Under the pieces are notes generated by a model. The model did not search any database. It saw only the letters and a program-made list of their open reading frames with translations, and was not told where the DNA came from. From Cryptomeria japonica (taxonomy: Eukaryota; Streptophyta; Pinopsida; Cupressales; Cupressaceae): a DNA stretch of 64,000 bases. The position numbers and the translations under genes were made by a program. Positions 1-11,148 of the stretch are shown piece after piece (positions within the stretch are counted from its first letter, which is position 1; each line of letters begins with the position of its first letter). The stretch is taken from positions 565,951,010 through 566,015,009 of the forward strand of contig NC_081413.1 of the NCBI RefSeq assembly GCF_030272615.1. Direction: 5' to 3'.

Positions 1-952
1 GATGTTTCCAGCTCAGGAACCCAAGTGGTCTTTATCTGTGCTTCTCCGTAAATAGAGATGTCTTTGCGTGGTGGAGGTGGTGATGTGTCTTCCTCATCTG
101 AAGTGTTAAGCTGTACAGAATCAAATTCCCACTCATGTGAGTCGGTCTCTGAGTCACTTTCCAGCATCCGATTGCTATACCATACTGGGATGTCTTTGGA
201 GTTAAACACTGCTGGTATGATTGGTTTATGTACCTTTGTAGTGATCGGTGTTGCAGGAATTTTGATGGGGATTAAAGGATTTGTTACTGGAAGTATCGGC
301 AGTGTTGACTTAGTAGCTTCGGTTGGAACGGCTGGTGTCATAGATGTTGCTGCGAGTTCTGATACAGTTGTTGCGACAAATGGTGTGGTAGAGGGGATTA
401 CTGGTTCATTTGATGGAATGAATGACATTGATGACGGTTGTGGTGGGGTTGTGAGCCTTGATGGGACAGTGGGGATAGTGCTTGATGGTGCTTTGATTAT
501 GAAAGGTGTCTTATTTACAGTAGGTGGGCAAAACAGTTTGCTGGGTTGTCCTTTGAATTTGAGTTTAGGAAGGATCTCTTTTTCAAAGCCTAGGCCTGTA
601 TTACCTTTGGGCTTGAATTCTGGCAGCAGTGGTTCATGTCACCCTTGTTTGCAGTATCCCAAAGCACTCTGACCATCATATCCCATTCTTTGCATGATGA
701 GGAGGCCTTTACCATACTATTCCGTAGGAAGTGTAACTCGTGGTATATCAGTGGTGATGGGATCTTTATAGTGTAACTCTTTCCAAGGATGAAAGGCGTC
801 AAAGCACATGTTGGCATGATCAGTGGTTGCTGGAGCAACTGTGGTGGTTTACCATATGTTCTAGGGGAAGTGGGCATCTGTCCCACACAAAAGAGTTGAC
901 TCAAGTTGTATTCCCCGAGACCTTCCTCTGCGACTTTCATCTTAAGCTTTTC
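1..952 (-). pseudogene. Retrotransposon polyprotein past protease, G-patch-like segment, frameshifted
   Basis: After the stop at 953-955 the same frame runs on (EYNLSQLFCVGQMPTSPRTY) to about 760. A frame change somewhere between roughly 720 and 800 moves the conserved reading to another minus frame. In that frame, at about 700-595, the G-patch-like segment reads MGYDGQSALGYCKQG, a stop, then PLLPEFKPKGNTGLGF. Some plant Ty3 polyproteins carry such a G-patch between protease and reverse transcriptase. The rest, down to position 1, is Pro/Thr/Ser-rich and ends with an acidic SDSETDSHEWEFD-type stretch, looking like a linker toward a reverse transcriptase outside the window. Confidence 0.65.
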
Positions 953-2209
953 TTACTTGGGTATAGGGGTGTTCGAACTGGCAAGAGAGGCAGGACTTAC
1001 ATATGATGTGGAGGAAATGGCTTCCCTATTATTAGGAACAGTAATCTCTGGTTGATGGTTGATATTATGGCAAAAAGCAAAGGGATTTGCATTGCCTAGG
1101 ATTGTGAACTCTGTACCGTTATGTGGGAACTTGATACATTGATGGTAGGTGGATGGAACGACTTGCATGGCATATATCCAAGGTCTCCCTAATAATAGAT
1201 TGTATGGCAGAGGAAGGTCCAGAACCTGACAGATGATGTGTTTTACCACAGGGCCCACTCGGATTGGTAGTACCACAGCTCCTTTGGATGAACGCTCTGC
1301 ATCATCATAGGCCTTGATGGTGATCTTATTGCGAGGATCCACTGATTCTATTGCATATCCCAATGCTGTGACCAACTATAGTGTACAAATATTTAGGCCT
1401 GCTCCATTATCAATCAAGACTCGCTTAATCCTGTGTTGGTTGATAAAGCCTTCAATGTGTAGCGAAGCATTATGAGGTTGTTGGAAAGAAGAGTTGTCAC
1501 TTTCAGAAAAAGTGAGACAAGGTGATGACTTTAGATTTCCAACCATGGCTTGAAATTGGTCTGTATTTAGGTTTGCAGGGACTGACGCCTCTTGGAGTGC
1601 TTGATCCAAGATTGTTTTATGAGATGGCGATAGGCGCAAAAGCTCTAAAATGGATATGAGCGCAGGGGTTTTATCTAATTGTTCCACAAGATTGTACTGC
1701 TTTGGGATGGAGGTGGTGCCTTGTGGAGCTGCCTTTATGGTGACCTTGCCACGACATGTAACAACATTGCAATTTGAGTTGGGATTTTTGAAGGTTATAG
1801 TTGCAATTTGTTCACTGGCATCATACAGGTGATTTACAGTGTAGTTATACGCAGCCTGTGTATAATCAGTGGTATCAGTGCCTCGCCTAGAAGTGGAAGG
1901 ACCCCTTTGATCTTGTGATGGAAGTGGATTCTTGAACATTAGATGATCATTATTGGTCGTTTTTGGGTCATGTCCTTCAATTTCAATTTCTCCTTGATCA
2001 ATAAGATCCTGAATGAGATCTTTCAATCGGTGACAATTACTTGTCTTGTGTCCTCTTCCTTGATGGAACTCACAGTGTTCAGTATCTCTCCACCATGCTG
2101 GTTTGACCTGAGGCTCATAGTGTGATAACTTAGGTAGAGCGATCAAGTTCTGAGAAATGAGTTGTTGTAACACTGTTTCAATGGGTTCCCCTAAGGGAGT
2201 GTATGTGCG
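953..2209 (-). pseudogene. Retrotransposon zinc knuckle and aspartic protease region
   Basis: This continues the gag frame. Near 2085-2000 is the knuckle-like motif CEFHQGRGHKTSNCHRLKDL, typical of plant Ty3 elements. Near 1420-1380 is the protease active-site strand VLIDNGAGLNICTL, where plant elements often have DNGA rather than DSG/DTG. The second half of the protease fold follows, with LLGRPWIYAMQVVPSTYHQC near 1205-1140. A TAG at 1376-1378 falls right after the active-site strand, and a TAA at 953-955 ends the segment. Both stops are single-base changes in an otherwise open frame. The protease would mature the polyprotein; as encoded here it cannot. Confidence 0.75.
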
Positions 2210-2212
2210 TTT

Positions 2213-3463
2213 TTATTTTTGTGGACGAGGTCTTGGTTCATCATGAGATGTCATGCGACCTTGATTAGGAGGAACATTTGTGTTATTTTGAGGTGGAGGA
2301 TTTTGTCCTGCAAACCGAACCACAAGTTGTGTAGTTTGGATAGTTCGAGCATCCACAACCCCATTGTTGACAATATTCTTGTTCTTGTTCCAGAAGTTCG
2401 GTTTATCACTATTGAAGCGCAGGTGAGGACCATCTTTTGGTTCATTAAAGATTTTGATGAGTCCTTTCTTGATGAGTGCCCTTTCACATTTTAAACCCTT
2501 GGTGATCATATCGTTAAAGGAGTCTGTGTCTTTGACATCCAGGTGAAATTCCATTTCTTCGTTTAAGTTGGAAATGAAAATTTCCACTAGTTCTCGTTCA
2601 GGTAACTGAAGAGAACGTCCGTTAGACATTTGGTGCCATCTTTGTAGGAATAATGAGAATAATTCACCTGGTTTTTGTTTGGTGTTGCATAGATCAGCCA
2701 TAGTGATGTCACGTTCAATATTATAAGAGTAATGAGATAGGAACTTCTGGATGAGTTCCTCAAATGTTCTAATGCCACCTGGTAGTCGGGAAAACCATGA
2801 TGTGGTTGTTCCTCCCAAGCTTTGGGGAAAAAGGCGCATTAGGTATGTGTCCTCATAAGCCACTTCAAGACAAGCAGAATGAAATTCTCAGACATGATCA
2901 CGGGGATCTCCCTTTCCTCTATATTTTTCAAATTTGGGTGTTTCGAACCCGCGTGGAAAGGGTGGCATATAAAGATTCCTATCAAACGGATAGGGACAGA
3001 TGTCGTTAAGTGAGAATTGATTGGTCTTAACACCACTATGAAGTTGTTGGGCGAGATTCTCGACTTGTTGCCACAACATCTCCATTTCATTTGGAGGAGG
3101 AGGTGGTGGGTTACCTCGAGGAATGTTATATCTGATGGGATCTCTACCTCTTTCCTCCTCATGGCAACTTTGTCTTTCTGATGCTTGTCTTAATTGGGAA
3201 AGATCAAAGTTAGAGGGGAGTTTGGCTCCTTCTTGAGCGAGTTTTAAGAAGTGAGCATCCGCATTGCTCCTGAGTATTTCATCAAACAATCTGTTAAAGT
3301 GAGGGTTATGCTGAGCCCTTTCGATTGTTGCAGGAGTGGGAGTACTTGGGTTTTCGTCATTCACATTTCCTCCAAGTGCTTCTTGAAATTCATTGAGATT
3401 TTCGTCTTCTTCTTCCTCAATTTCTATTTCTTATTGCCTTGACCGTGATCGGGTTTGAGCCAT
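2213..3463 (-). pseudogene. Retrotransposon gag (capsid) region, interrupted
   Basis: The start codon is the ATG at 3463, giving an arginine-rich N-terminus (MAQTRSRSRQ) followed by an acidic stretch. The frame then stays open apart from a TAA at 3431-3433 (codon 11), a TGA at 2888-2890 and a TAA at 2213-2215. The part from about 2880 to 2440 is a plant retrotransposon gag domain: it has the segment GGTTTSWFSRLPGGIRTFEE, then an F..HYSYNIERD stretch, then LCNTKQKPGELFSLFLQRW. The TGA sits where a CGA or CAA codon is expected, and CGA to TGA is the usual product of methyl-CpG deamination. Removing the stops leaves a continuous frame into the protease region. Confidence 0.8.
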
Positions 3464-6117
3464 TTTGTTTGCAAGTTTGTGTTGAAGTTTGATTGAAGAT
3501 GATGATGAGTTGTTGAAGAAAGATTGATGATTAGTGGATTGTGTGGTATGTAGATCTCTAGCACTCCAAAGTAGATGTAACCGAAATTCCTTCTTTGAAT
3601 TGCTTGCTTGTTTGATAAGTTTGGATGTGATAAGGTGTAGAGAAATCTGAGATGTGTTACAGATTTTGACTACCTAGTAATGAGAGGATTCACTCATGAA
3701 CTAGTTTTAACCTGCGTAGATGTGTTTCTTAGGATGAGCTTATCCTAGATGTAGAAACAATCTAAAAAAGTGAGCTGATGTGTTTGATTCAAGCAATATC
3801 TAAAAAGGGATCTTGGGAAAAGAACCTCTGAATGTTTTGAGAGTTGAAACAGATTTTGATGATGAAGTGATGATGAATGAGTAAGATGATGGATGAAAAT
3901 GTTTTCAACTTCAATAAAAACTTTGTGTTACAAATGGAACAAACTCTACCTCTTCCCTTTCAGGCGTTGGTGGCACTTCTCGAGCTGTGTTGTAGGTGAT
4001 ACAGACGTTTGGGAAGAAGTTGGGATTAATCTTTCCTCCTTGATTTTTGTGATAACTCAGAGCTCTATATTGCATAAAATCTCTACGGTTCAATGATTCT
4101 GAATCAAACTCATTTGTTTTACCTTGAAGGTATAGATGCATGCGATGTAGAAAGACTCTATGTGAGACAAAAATTTGTCTATTGAGATAGAAGAATTTCC
4201 TCCTTTTGATCAAAGCCTTTGAGCTTAATGGTCTCCTTTTCAAGTTGATATTCTGATGACACTTCTTCTTTCGCAAGATGTGAAGAATGGTCATAAAATT
4301 TGACTCTTTGTTTGTTTTGCACTTTGTTTTTGATGTGTTTGGTTGGATGAATACTTTGTTTTGGAAAATGATTTTCTTCTGTTTCTTTGACAAGAAAACA
4401 AAGCAAGCACACAAACACAAGAATGTTACCTCAAAGGCACAAATGAGTATGGGTCTTAGATCAACCCAATCCTTGGACTTGTATATGACCCTTCCTTTAG
4501 ATGTATTTTAAGGTGTATTTCCAAAGCCTGAAGTCGGCTCAATTTGCACTAGGTCTGTAAAACGAACACACTTCAAACACTTTTTATCCCTAAGGTCAAA
4601 TGGCCAGTTGTGATAAATTTAGCCCACATCTTGATATTTCTTCGACTTTGGTACTACATACCTTATGAATCCTGCCGTGGCAGGTAAGGATGTGATATAC
4701 TAAGTCTTGCACGAGCATAACAAATAGATGATCCCTATGATGGGGGAGTCACCACTTTTATCAAGCCACAAGTGACTTTTCAAAAAGCTATGTTTCTACT
4801 CAAGGAAATATGTATGGTGAGTATCTTGGGAGCAAAACCATCTATGCTCTTGCACTAAATTATACCTCAAATATCCTCAATCAATAGAAGAGGTGGGCTA
4901 CTACTTAAAGGTGTTTAGTCATGTTCGATGTTTTTGGACATAAGTTCATTATGCAGTTACTCACTTAAGAGCCTTGTAACTGGTGGTGGGGCCCATTTGT
5001 CCTTTCAACCAGTTACACTGTAGGAACAGCTATACCCAAGGCTACAGCTTTTGCTCTCACCTGATTTCTATAGTGGCTCGAAGGATTTACCGCTCGAGGT
5101 CGTTCCCAAAAGTATCGATCCCTTGGCAGGCCTCTCTTAAAAAGATAAAATTTTGAGTGTTACTAACACTTTTCTCTTGCACCTAGGACCACGAGAGCCA
5201 AGGGAGAGGATAGTGTGTGTTAGAAGTAGGACCACTTGACTGACCTTTGTGCACAAGCGTGCCAAACACGAAATTCACTTGTTCTTTTTAATCCATCATT
5301 GCAAATGTGATCTAACTATTTGGAGATGTTGCTCCAATAGCCATGGTGTTCTTTTTAACTTTCAAAAGCAATGTGTTTTGTAATCTAGAATTCAAAAATC
5401 CTGGTCAACTTAATGGAAAACACGTTTGCTTTGAAGTAAAATCGTTTTTGCAAAAATCAAAACAAGTGGTTTGTAAGTTTTTAACTACACCAAAATTTGA
5501 AGTGTGGCTTGTAAATTTTTATGCAAGGAAAGAAACTTTGTTTGGTTGATTTTTAAACACCAAAATAAAGATGAATCCTAACTAGAAAACAATGAAAATT
5601 TGTTGTTTTGTGTTTTTTTTTTTTCAAGTTCTTTTTAAGCACCAAATGACAAATTTGTGATTTTTATGGTGAGTTTTTAACCTGCATGAACAAAATCAAG
5701 TTAGTAAAAATCGGTGCTCAAGGGGGGGCTTCCACAAGCCTAAGATGCTTAATTTTTCGGTTACAAGGCGACTTGGACAACACTTTGTCGCAATAGCGCT
5801 AGTCTGTGTTTTGACAGAAGTGCTAATTTATACAATAGCGCTAGTCTGCGTTTGCAGAAGCACTAATTTACACAGTAGCGCTTAAAGAACAAGAGAGACA
5901 GAAAAGATAGAAGCGCTAGAATTTTCCCAATAGCGCTAGAATAATCTCAAAAGCGCTTAAACAGTTTCAAAAGTACCGAAACGTTTACAATAGCGCTATT
6001 GTAAAAACAATAGCGCTAAAATAAAAATTGTCGGTAGCGCTAGAACGTGTTCAATAGCGCTGAAGCGCGACCTGTGTGGCACTTTCAACAAGCAAAATAT
6101 GTTAGTTAACAAAAAAT
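3464..6117 (-). other. Long 5' leader of the Ty3-like element
   Basis: About 2.65 kb separates the primer-binding site from the gag start. It holds no convincing coding sequence; the longest open stretch (4420 to 3911, about 169 codons, lysine-rich) matches nothing I recognise. Near the primer-binding site is the AGCGCT minisatellite annotated separately. Long leaders of this sort usually carry packaging or translation signals, but I see no specific one here beyond the repeat array. Confidence 0.6.
5795..6061. repeat. ~20-bp minisatellite built on palindrome AGCGCT
   Basis: Perfect AGCGCT hexamers start at 5795, 5837, 5877, 5912, 5932, 5952, 5992, 6012, 6036 and 6056. Degenerate versions fill most gaps: AGTGCT at 5819, AGCACT at 5859 and AGTACC at 5972. 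Spacing is thus close to 20 bp throughout, usually in the context caaTAGCGCTAgaa. The array lies in the retrotransposon leader, about 60 bp from the primer-binding site. Confidence 0.85.
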
Positions 6118-6156
6118 ATCAGAAGGTTGCGTGTTCGATTCACGTTGGGTTCACCA
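6118..6156 (-). promoter_or_regulatory. Primer-binding site complementary to tRNA-Trp
   Basis: The plus strand here reads like the 3' end of a tRNA: a T-arm GCGTG-TTCGATT-CACGT, a seven-base acceptor strand, a discriminator A and CCA. From memory it matches the 3' part of plant nuclear tRNA-Trp over about 39 nt with one difference. On the minus strand this begins TGGTGAACCC two bases after the LTR end, as a reverse-transcription primer site should. The match is much longer than the usual 12-18 nt. Confidence 0.75.
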
Positions 6157-6158
6157 AA

Positions 6159-7607
6159 TGATGCCTTCCTAAATGGCACAAGGTTAGCAAATGATAAAAT
6201 AACACAAAACACACAAAAACCGTTAATGTTAATCAATCAAAAACTAATCTAAAAAGGCATACCAAAAGATACACTAAAAGCATGCTAATATATCTAATAA
6301 ACAAAACAAAGATTATGAGGCATCTCCAACTGCCTCTTAGCATGGCTTTAGCTTCTTCTCCCTTGTTCCTCTCCTCTCCAAATTCCAAAATAGTGTAGCT
6401 CTCAGCAGCTTTTTGCACTATGGATGCTTATGGAGGATTGAGATTTAGTATTATGCTTCAAATATGAAATAAAAAGCTAAATACTATGCTAGTGATGCTA
6501 AAATGGTTGATTTTACCAAAAAGACAAGATTTTAGTTATGCTATGCTAAACGCTCTCTAAAATGTCTATAGTCTAAATGCATACAAGTTTTCAGGATCTG
6601 GATTATGAAGGAATGGGCTCTATTTATAGGAAAAATGGAGCAATGGATGGCCAGGATTGAAGGGTTTAATCAAGGGTCAAGCTTGAAAGTTAGGGATCCA
6701 TGTGCACAATTGGCACCAATGAAATGGTGACAAGTGTCAACATAGGGTTGGGTTGAAAGAAGAGGTTGGAGGCATTAAAGGCCTGAGAAGACCTCATGGT
6801 TATCTAAAGGCTAAGGGTCAAGTCTAAGTTAGGTTTACCCACTGGATTAGGAGTTATTCCAAGGATAAACCTTTGTGCAAATGATTAAGAGATAATCATG
6901 GTCAAAGCATTAAAGGCCTGATGAGACCCATGGGTTGGGTAAAGGTTGAGTCAAAACAAATGTTTTAACCATGTAGGAGGGTTGAGTTAACCATTAATGG
7001 TTATTGGAGACTTTGGGGATTAAGTGGTTGAAGGTTGGAAGCCTTCAATGGTTTTCAAAGAGTTTAAGGATTTTGGTGGTTGAAGGTTGAAAGCCTTTAA
7101 TGGTTACCAAAGACTTTTAGGCTTTGAGAAGTGACTCCATTTTGCTTAGGAATGTGACAAAGTTTAGAAAATGGTTTAGGCTAATTAGAAGTGATTAGAA
7201 GAATCTAGAAGGGGTTTAGGCATGCAAGTGGATTTGGTGGGTGAGGGAAAATAGGATTTTATTTAAAATAAAAATTCATTTATTTCAATAAATGTGTGCA
7301 AGTTGCATTTGTAGGAAAATGCAATTGGGGGGATAATGATTTAAATAAATGTTTGATTTAATTTATTTAAAAGAGGAAAAAGGGATTTTAATTAAATAAA
7401 TAGATTTTATTTATTTAATTAATTGGAATTTGATTTTAATGAATTAATTAAAATGAATTGAATAATTTATTTAATTAATAGAAGAATGTTTGGAGATGAA
7501 TTAATTAAATATTAGTTTAATTAACTGATGGCTAGTGGATTTTTAACCAAATAAATAGCAAATATTCATTTAATTAAAATGGACAGATTTATGTGACTAC
7601 AATAACA
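6159..7607 (-). repeat. 5' LTR of the Ty3-like element
   Basis: The downstream edge is fixed by the primer-binding site: the plus strand continues aa then TGATGCC, so the minus strand LTR ends GGCATCA. The upstream edge is less certain. I place it at 7607, where the minus strand would begin TGTTATTGTAGTCAC, giving about 1.45 kb with TG...CA ends. The U3 part (about 6640-7607) is strongly AT-rich with repeated attaatt-type words. A TATA box lies at 6630-6641. The partner LTR is outside the window, so identity and insertion age cannot be read. Confidence 0.65.
6630..6641 (-). promoter_or_regulatory. TATA box of the retrotransposon LTR
   Basis: The minus strand reads CTATAAATAGAGCC, a close match to a plant TATA box and placed in mid-LTR as expected for a U3 promoter. 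It predicts a transcript start near 6600, giving an R-U5 segment of about 440 nt before the LTR end. Confidence 0.6.
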
Positions 7608-8494
7608 TCTAGCAAACCTAGCAATTTTGAAAAGTAAACCTAAGTAGTAGACGTACGTACATCCCAAAGAAAAGAAATGGTTTTTATTTTTTATGTACAT
7701 GCCTAATTAAATTTCCCAAAGGAAACTGGATCCCCACCGTTGATATGTCGTAGGGTCATCTTTGATTTGACTTTTTAATTATTAAAATAACAAAAATAAA
7801 TTTTGAGAGTGATGTCAATTATACTATATATCATTTATTAAATGATGTATTTGATATATGTACAATAGTGTGTTTTTTAAAAATAAATTTTATAATTACA
7901 TAGATCAATAATAATAAAGATAAATGGTATTTTTTTAATTATTAAAAAAAATTAACTAAAAACTTTTGTCAAGTTTTTTAATATTATGCATTCATTGGAT
8001 AAATTATTCAATGAATGCAATAGTATCCTCCCTTTGGAGTAGGAACTTACAATTGTGAATATCTTTAAGAAAATGATATTTGCAGGTTTAAGGTCATTTT
8101 CGTTGCCATTCCATAATGAAGCCTCATTAACTTGCTAAAAGTTTGTTTTCAAGTGATTAGAAGGGCCTCGATAGAATCATGAATTGGAGGAGTGTGAGAG
8201 GCCTCTCATTGAAAGCTTGAAGCAAAGGGGGATTGAAGGGTTGCGATGAAAGACAAGAGATGCATATATGTGTGTTTGTGTGCTGGTGGATTAGATTAGA
8301 AAGAGCTTGATGAAAGGCTATATTTTTGTACTTGTTGATTTGATGAAATAAAATTCATTGATTCGATTAAAGGCTTTATTTTATTTGTAAATAGAGTTTC
8401 TTTGTTGTTTGATTTTGGTTTTGGGATTATGGGCAAAGGTTTGGTTTTTCTATTGCATCAAGTACATAGAATTAAAGAAAATATATTTATTTTC

Positions 8495-8935
8495 AAATTC
8501 ATATTAAAATAGAAATGTCTTATGAATGTTGTGGTCAATTAATAAAGGAATGAATATAATTAGGAAGTAAAGAGTATATTAATTCAAAAGATATCCTTAA
8601 GGTTCTTGAAGATGTTTATTACTTTGTCAAAAAGGGGTCATTTGAAATTGCCCTTCAATACCTATTTAAAGATGTTCTAATAACCGTGCATTACAATCAT
8701 CTGAAAAATGACCAATACTTATGCACAAATGTCCCAATAGTCATGCTCTATGAGTACTAATAAAGTTGCACAACTCTTCCAATTAAACTATTTATACATG
8801 TAAAATTTATTAATAAACTTAAAAATATTATTTTTTAAATTTATTTAAATTAAGAATTGGAAGCTTGAATGAATGATAATTGAAAGATGGATGGTAAGTG
8901 CTCTACCCCTATGCAAGAAAGAGGTGGGAATATAA
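8495..8935 (+). repeat. Upstream repeat, copy 1 of 3
   Basis: The stretch starting near 8495 (aaatgtcttatga.tgttgtggtcaa) matches 12280-12395, and the stretch 8640-8930 (ctaataaccgtgcatta) matches both 12660-12970 and 13374-13695. All copies end near a shared word, gtgctct.cccctat or close to it. Identity by eye is perhaps 75-80 percent, so the copies are old. Confidence 0.7.
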
Positions 8936-11064
8936 ATGAAAGAATATGGGTAATAATGGATAAAGTGAAAGAATATGGATAATAATGGGCAGTGCGAGCA
9001 GGAGCCCACATTATTCTTCGCCAATGCTTCACGCTACCTACCCACCCTAAGAAATTTCTTCTTTTTAAAAATGATTCCATGTGTTTACCACTACGATTGT
9101 CATTCTTCACATAAACTTCACTCTCCCTATTGAAAAAGCCTGAGAAATTTCTTCTTTTAAAAGAGAGAAGGAAAGATTCCATAAGCTTATAATTATTCCT
9201 TAACACTATTTTACTCTTCATTCACATTAACTCTGTCATTTATTTTCTTTATCAAGAACCCTCTTTTTGTCTTCTCACTTTGTTCCATTTCACGTTTCAT
9301 GTTTTATTGCATGGTCTATGTTTTGTTAGAATTTTAAAAAAACTATGATAGTGAGCAAAATGAATCTGATAGAAATGGTTTCACAGCAGGTCCCAAGCAA
9401 AATTCTTGGACCCACCTTTATTTTTAATATTTATTTTGACTATCTCTGGTCAGAAGTCTTTTGATCGAGTATCTTTCGGCCATTGTCTATCATGTAATTC
9501 CAATTGAAACCTCTTTAGCTGGAAGGTCTTTTATCATAAGTATTCCAGCCAAAAATATTGAGTTGGTCTAAATGGTGACACAAGTTTGTACTTTTAACCA
9601 TTACATACACTAATTTAGGGAACACATACTTGATTCAAAGTGGACTACATTTATACTAAATTTAGTTAAAATGATTTATGTAAATCTTACTAATAATACA
9701 TGACTAATTTAAAAGTAATTTATGAGCCTTCCAGGTTATTATTGCCTTATGGAGGTATATAGATGTTCATTAATTCTAGGAAAATATTATTTGAATATGA
9801 AGCAAATCACAATCATTAATATCATAATTTTTTATATTAATAGCCCATAACTAGTTCACAAATCTCAAACCCTGACATGAGGATTATTAAAGCATAAATA
9901 AATATGAAAAATGATTATGGTATATAATTATCATGCATATTACATAGGAAATCATTATGAAAATAAATATTAGGAGTTGTATTGAAAGGTGTATGAGAGA
10001 TGGACCGCAAGCTATAAGGTGATCATATAGAAGAGATGGAGTTCTTTTCATAAGTTTAAGGACAATCATAGATCTAGTGCATATTCTATTGTTTTGTTGA
10101 AGAGTTCTTGAATCTTTCACCATTGATGTAAAGAAGGTAAATGTACATAATCATTACAAATTATTAAGACAAAACACCAAATGAAGTGTAACTACATATT
10201 TAATTTTCATCAATTTCTAGGTTGTTTAAATTATTCAACACATTAGAAGATCCATGGGGGAGTAAAATATCAAATTAGTGAAGTTGCCTAATCAGCAAAT
10301 TTGACATTGTTACAAATAAAATTAATAATTTGTATAGGAATGATATGAGTATAAAATGGATACATGTTATTTTATTATTATATTTAATTGTAGGATTAAA
10401 CTGAAGAATATGAATTAAAAAATTGATACAATAAAGTCTACAAAACTATCATGAGATTATTATCACTATTGTCTTTAAAATTTATTATCTTAATATATAA
10501 AACCTAATTTTAAAAACCTTAATTTTTAAAAGCAAAAAAAAAAGACTAGCTTAAACCCATTTAATGCATTTTAGAAAAAAGTAAAATGATAGAGGTACAT
10601 ACCTAAAGGAGATGTTGACATGAATTGCTACTTGGAGGAGGTGGCAGGGTGTTGGTGTGGCTTAGAAGTAGGATCCCATTATATTCTTGTTGTTCTTAGG
10701 TAGGTAAAATGAATCAATGTATATTTAAAAAAAAAAATTATTTTACGAAACAATTATCCATTATTTAGGAAATGGGCACCCATTACCTACAAAATAGTTA
10801 CCCATTTCCCATTAAACTCAAATGATAGTAGGTACCTAATTTAAATTAAGCCACGAGATCCTAAGACATAATGAGTAGTTGTTTTTGTTGGTATTTTTCA
10901 GCATTTTTCTAAGGCTAAAACATCCACAAGAAATGGACTCAACTTCTTGTTTGTATTTTCTAGGAAAAATAATAGAAAGATTGCCCAACTTGAAAATGCT
11001 TGAATTGGATGTAACATGGGTTTATCTTGATTGGTTTGAACCTTATGAATATAATGTCTAAGTC

Positions 11065-11148
11065 TATTTCTTCCTTTAAATCCATCAAAATCTATTTGTT
11101 AAAGGGTTTCGAGTCCCTTCAAAACCTGTTTGTTCCATAATAAAAAAA
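11065..11148 (+). mobile_element. Short LINE-type 3' tail
   Basis: The text agtcccttcaaaacctgttt followed by an A-rich tail closely matches the 3' end of the LINE-like element at 44760-44868 (ggtcccttcaaaacctgttg). It therefore looks like a very heavily 5'-truncated insertion of the same family, under 100 bp. No clear target-site duplication was identified. Confidence 0.45.

Larger units (their letters stand above)
1..7607 (-). mobile_element. Ty3/gypsy-like LTR retrotransposon, 5' half
   Basis: Read on the minus strand from right to left, the parts follow retrotransposon order: an LTR (7607 to 6159), a primer-binding site complementary to tRNA-Trp (6156 to 6118), a long leader, gag starting at 3463, a zinc knuckle, an aspartic protease and a G-patch-like segment. 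The element continues past the left edge, so reverse transcriptase, integrase and the second LTR are not visible. Gag and protease motifs are of the plant Ty3 type. The coding part has five in-frame stops and at least one frameshift, so this copy is inactive. Target-site duplications cannot be checked because only one end is in view. Confidence 0.8.

Noticed and set aside
58-672. 204-codon plus-strand frame rich in Gly/Val/Ser
   Set aside because: Antisense shadow of the Pro/Thr/Ser-rich linker of the retrotransposon polyprotein.
6118-6156. A tRNA gene (3' half of tRNA-Trp)
   Set aside because: Only the 3' part is present and it directly abuts an LTR end, so it is a primer-binding site.
8850-9221. 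123-codon frame on the minus strand
   Set aside because: Overlaps the repeat copy and a small internal duplication; the reading is not conserved in the other copies.
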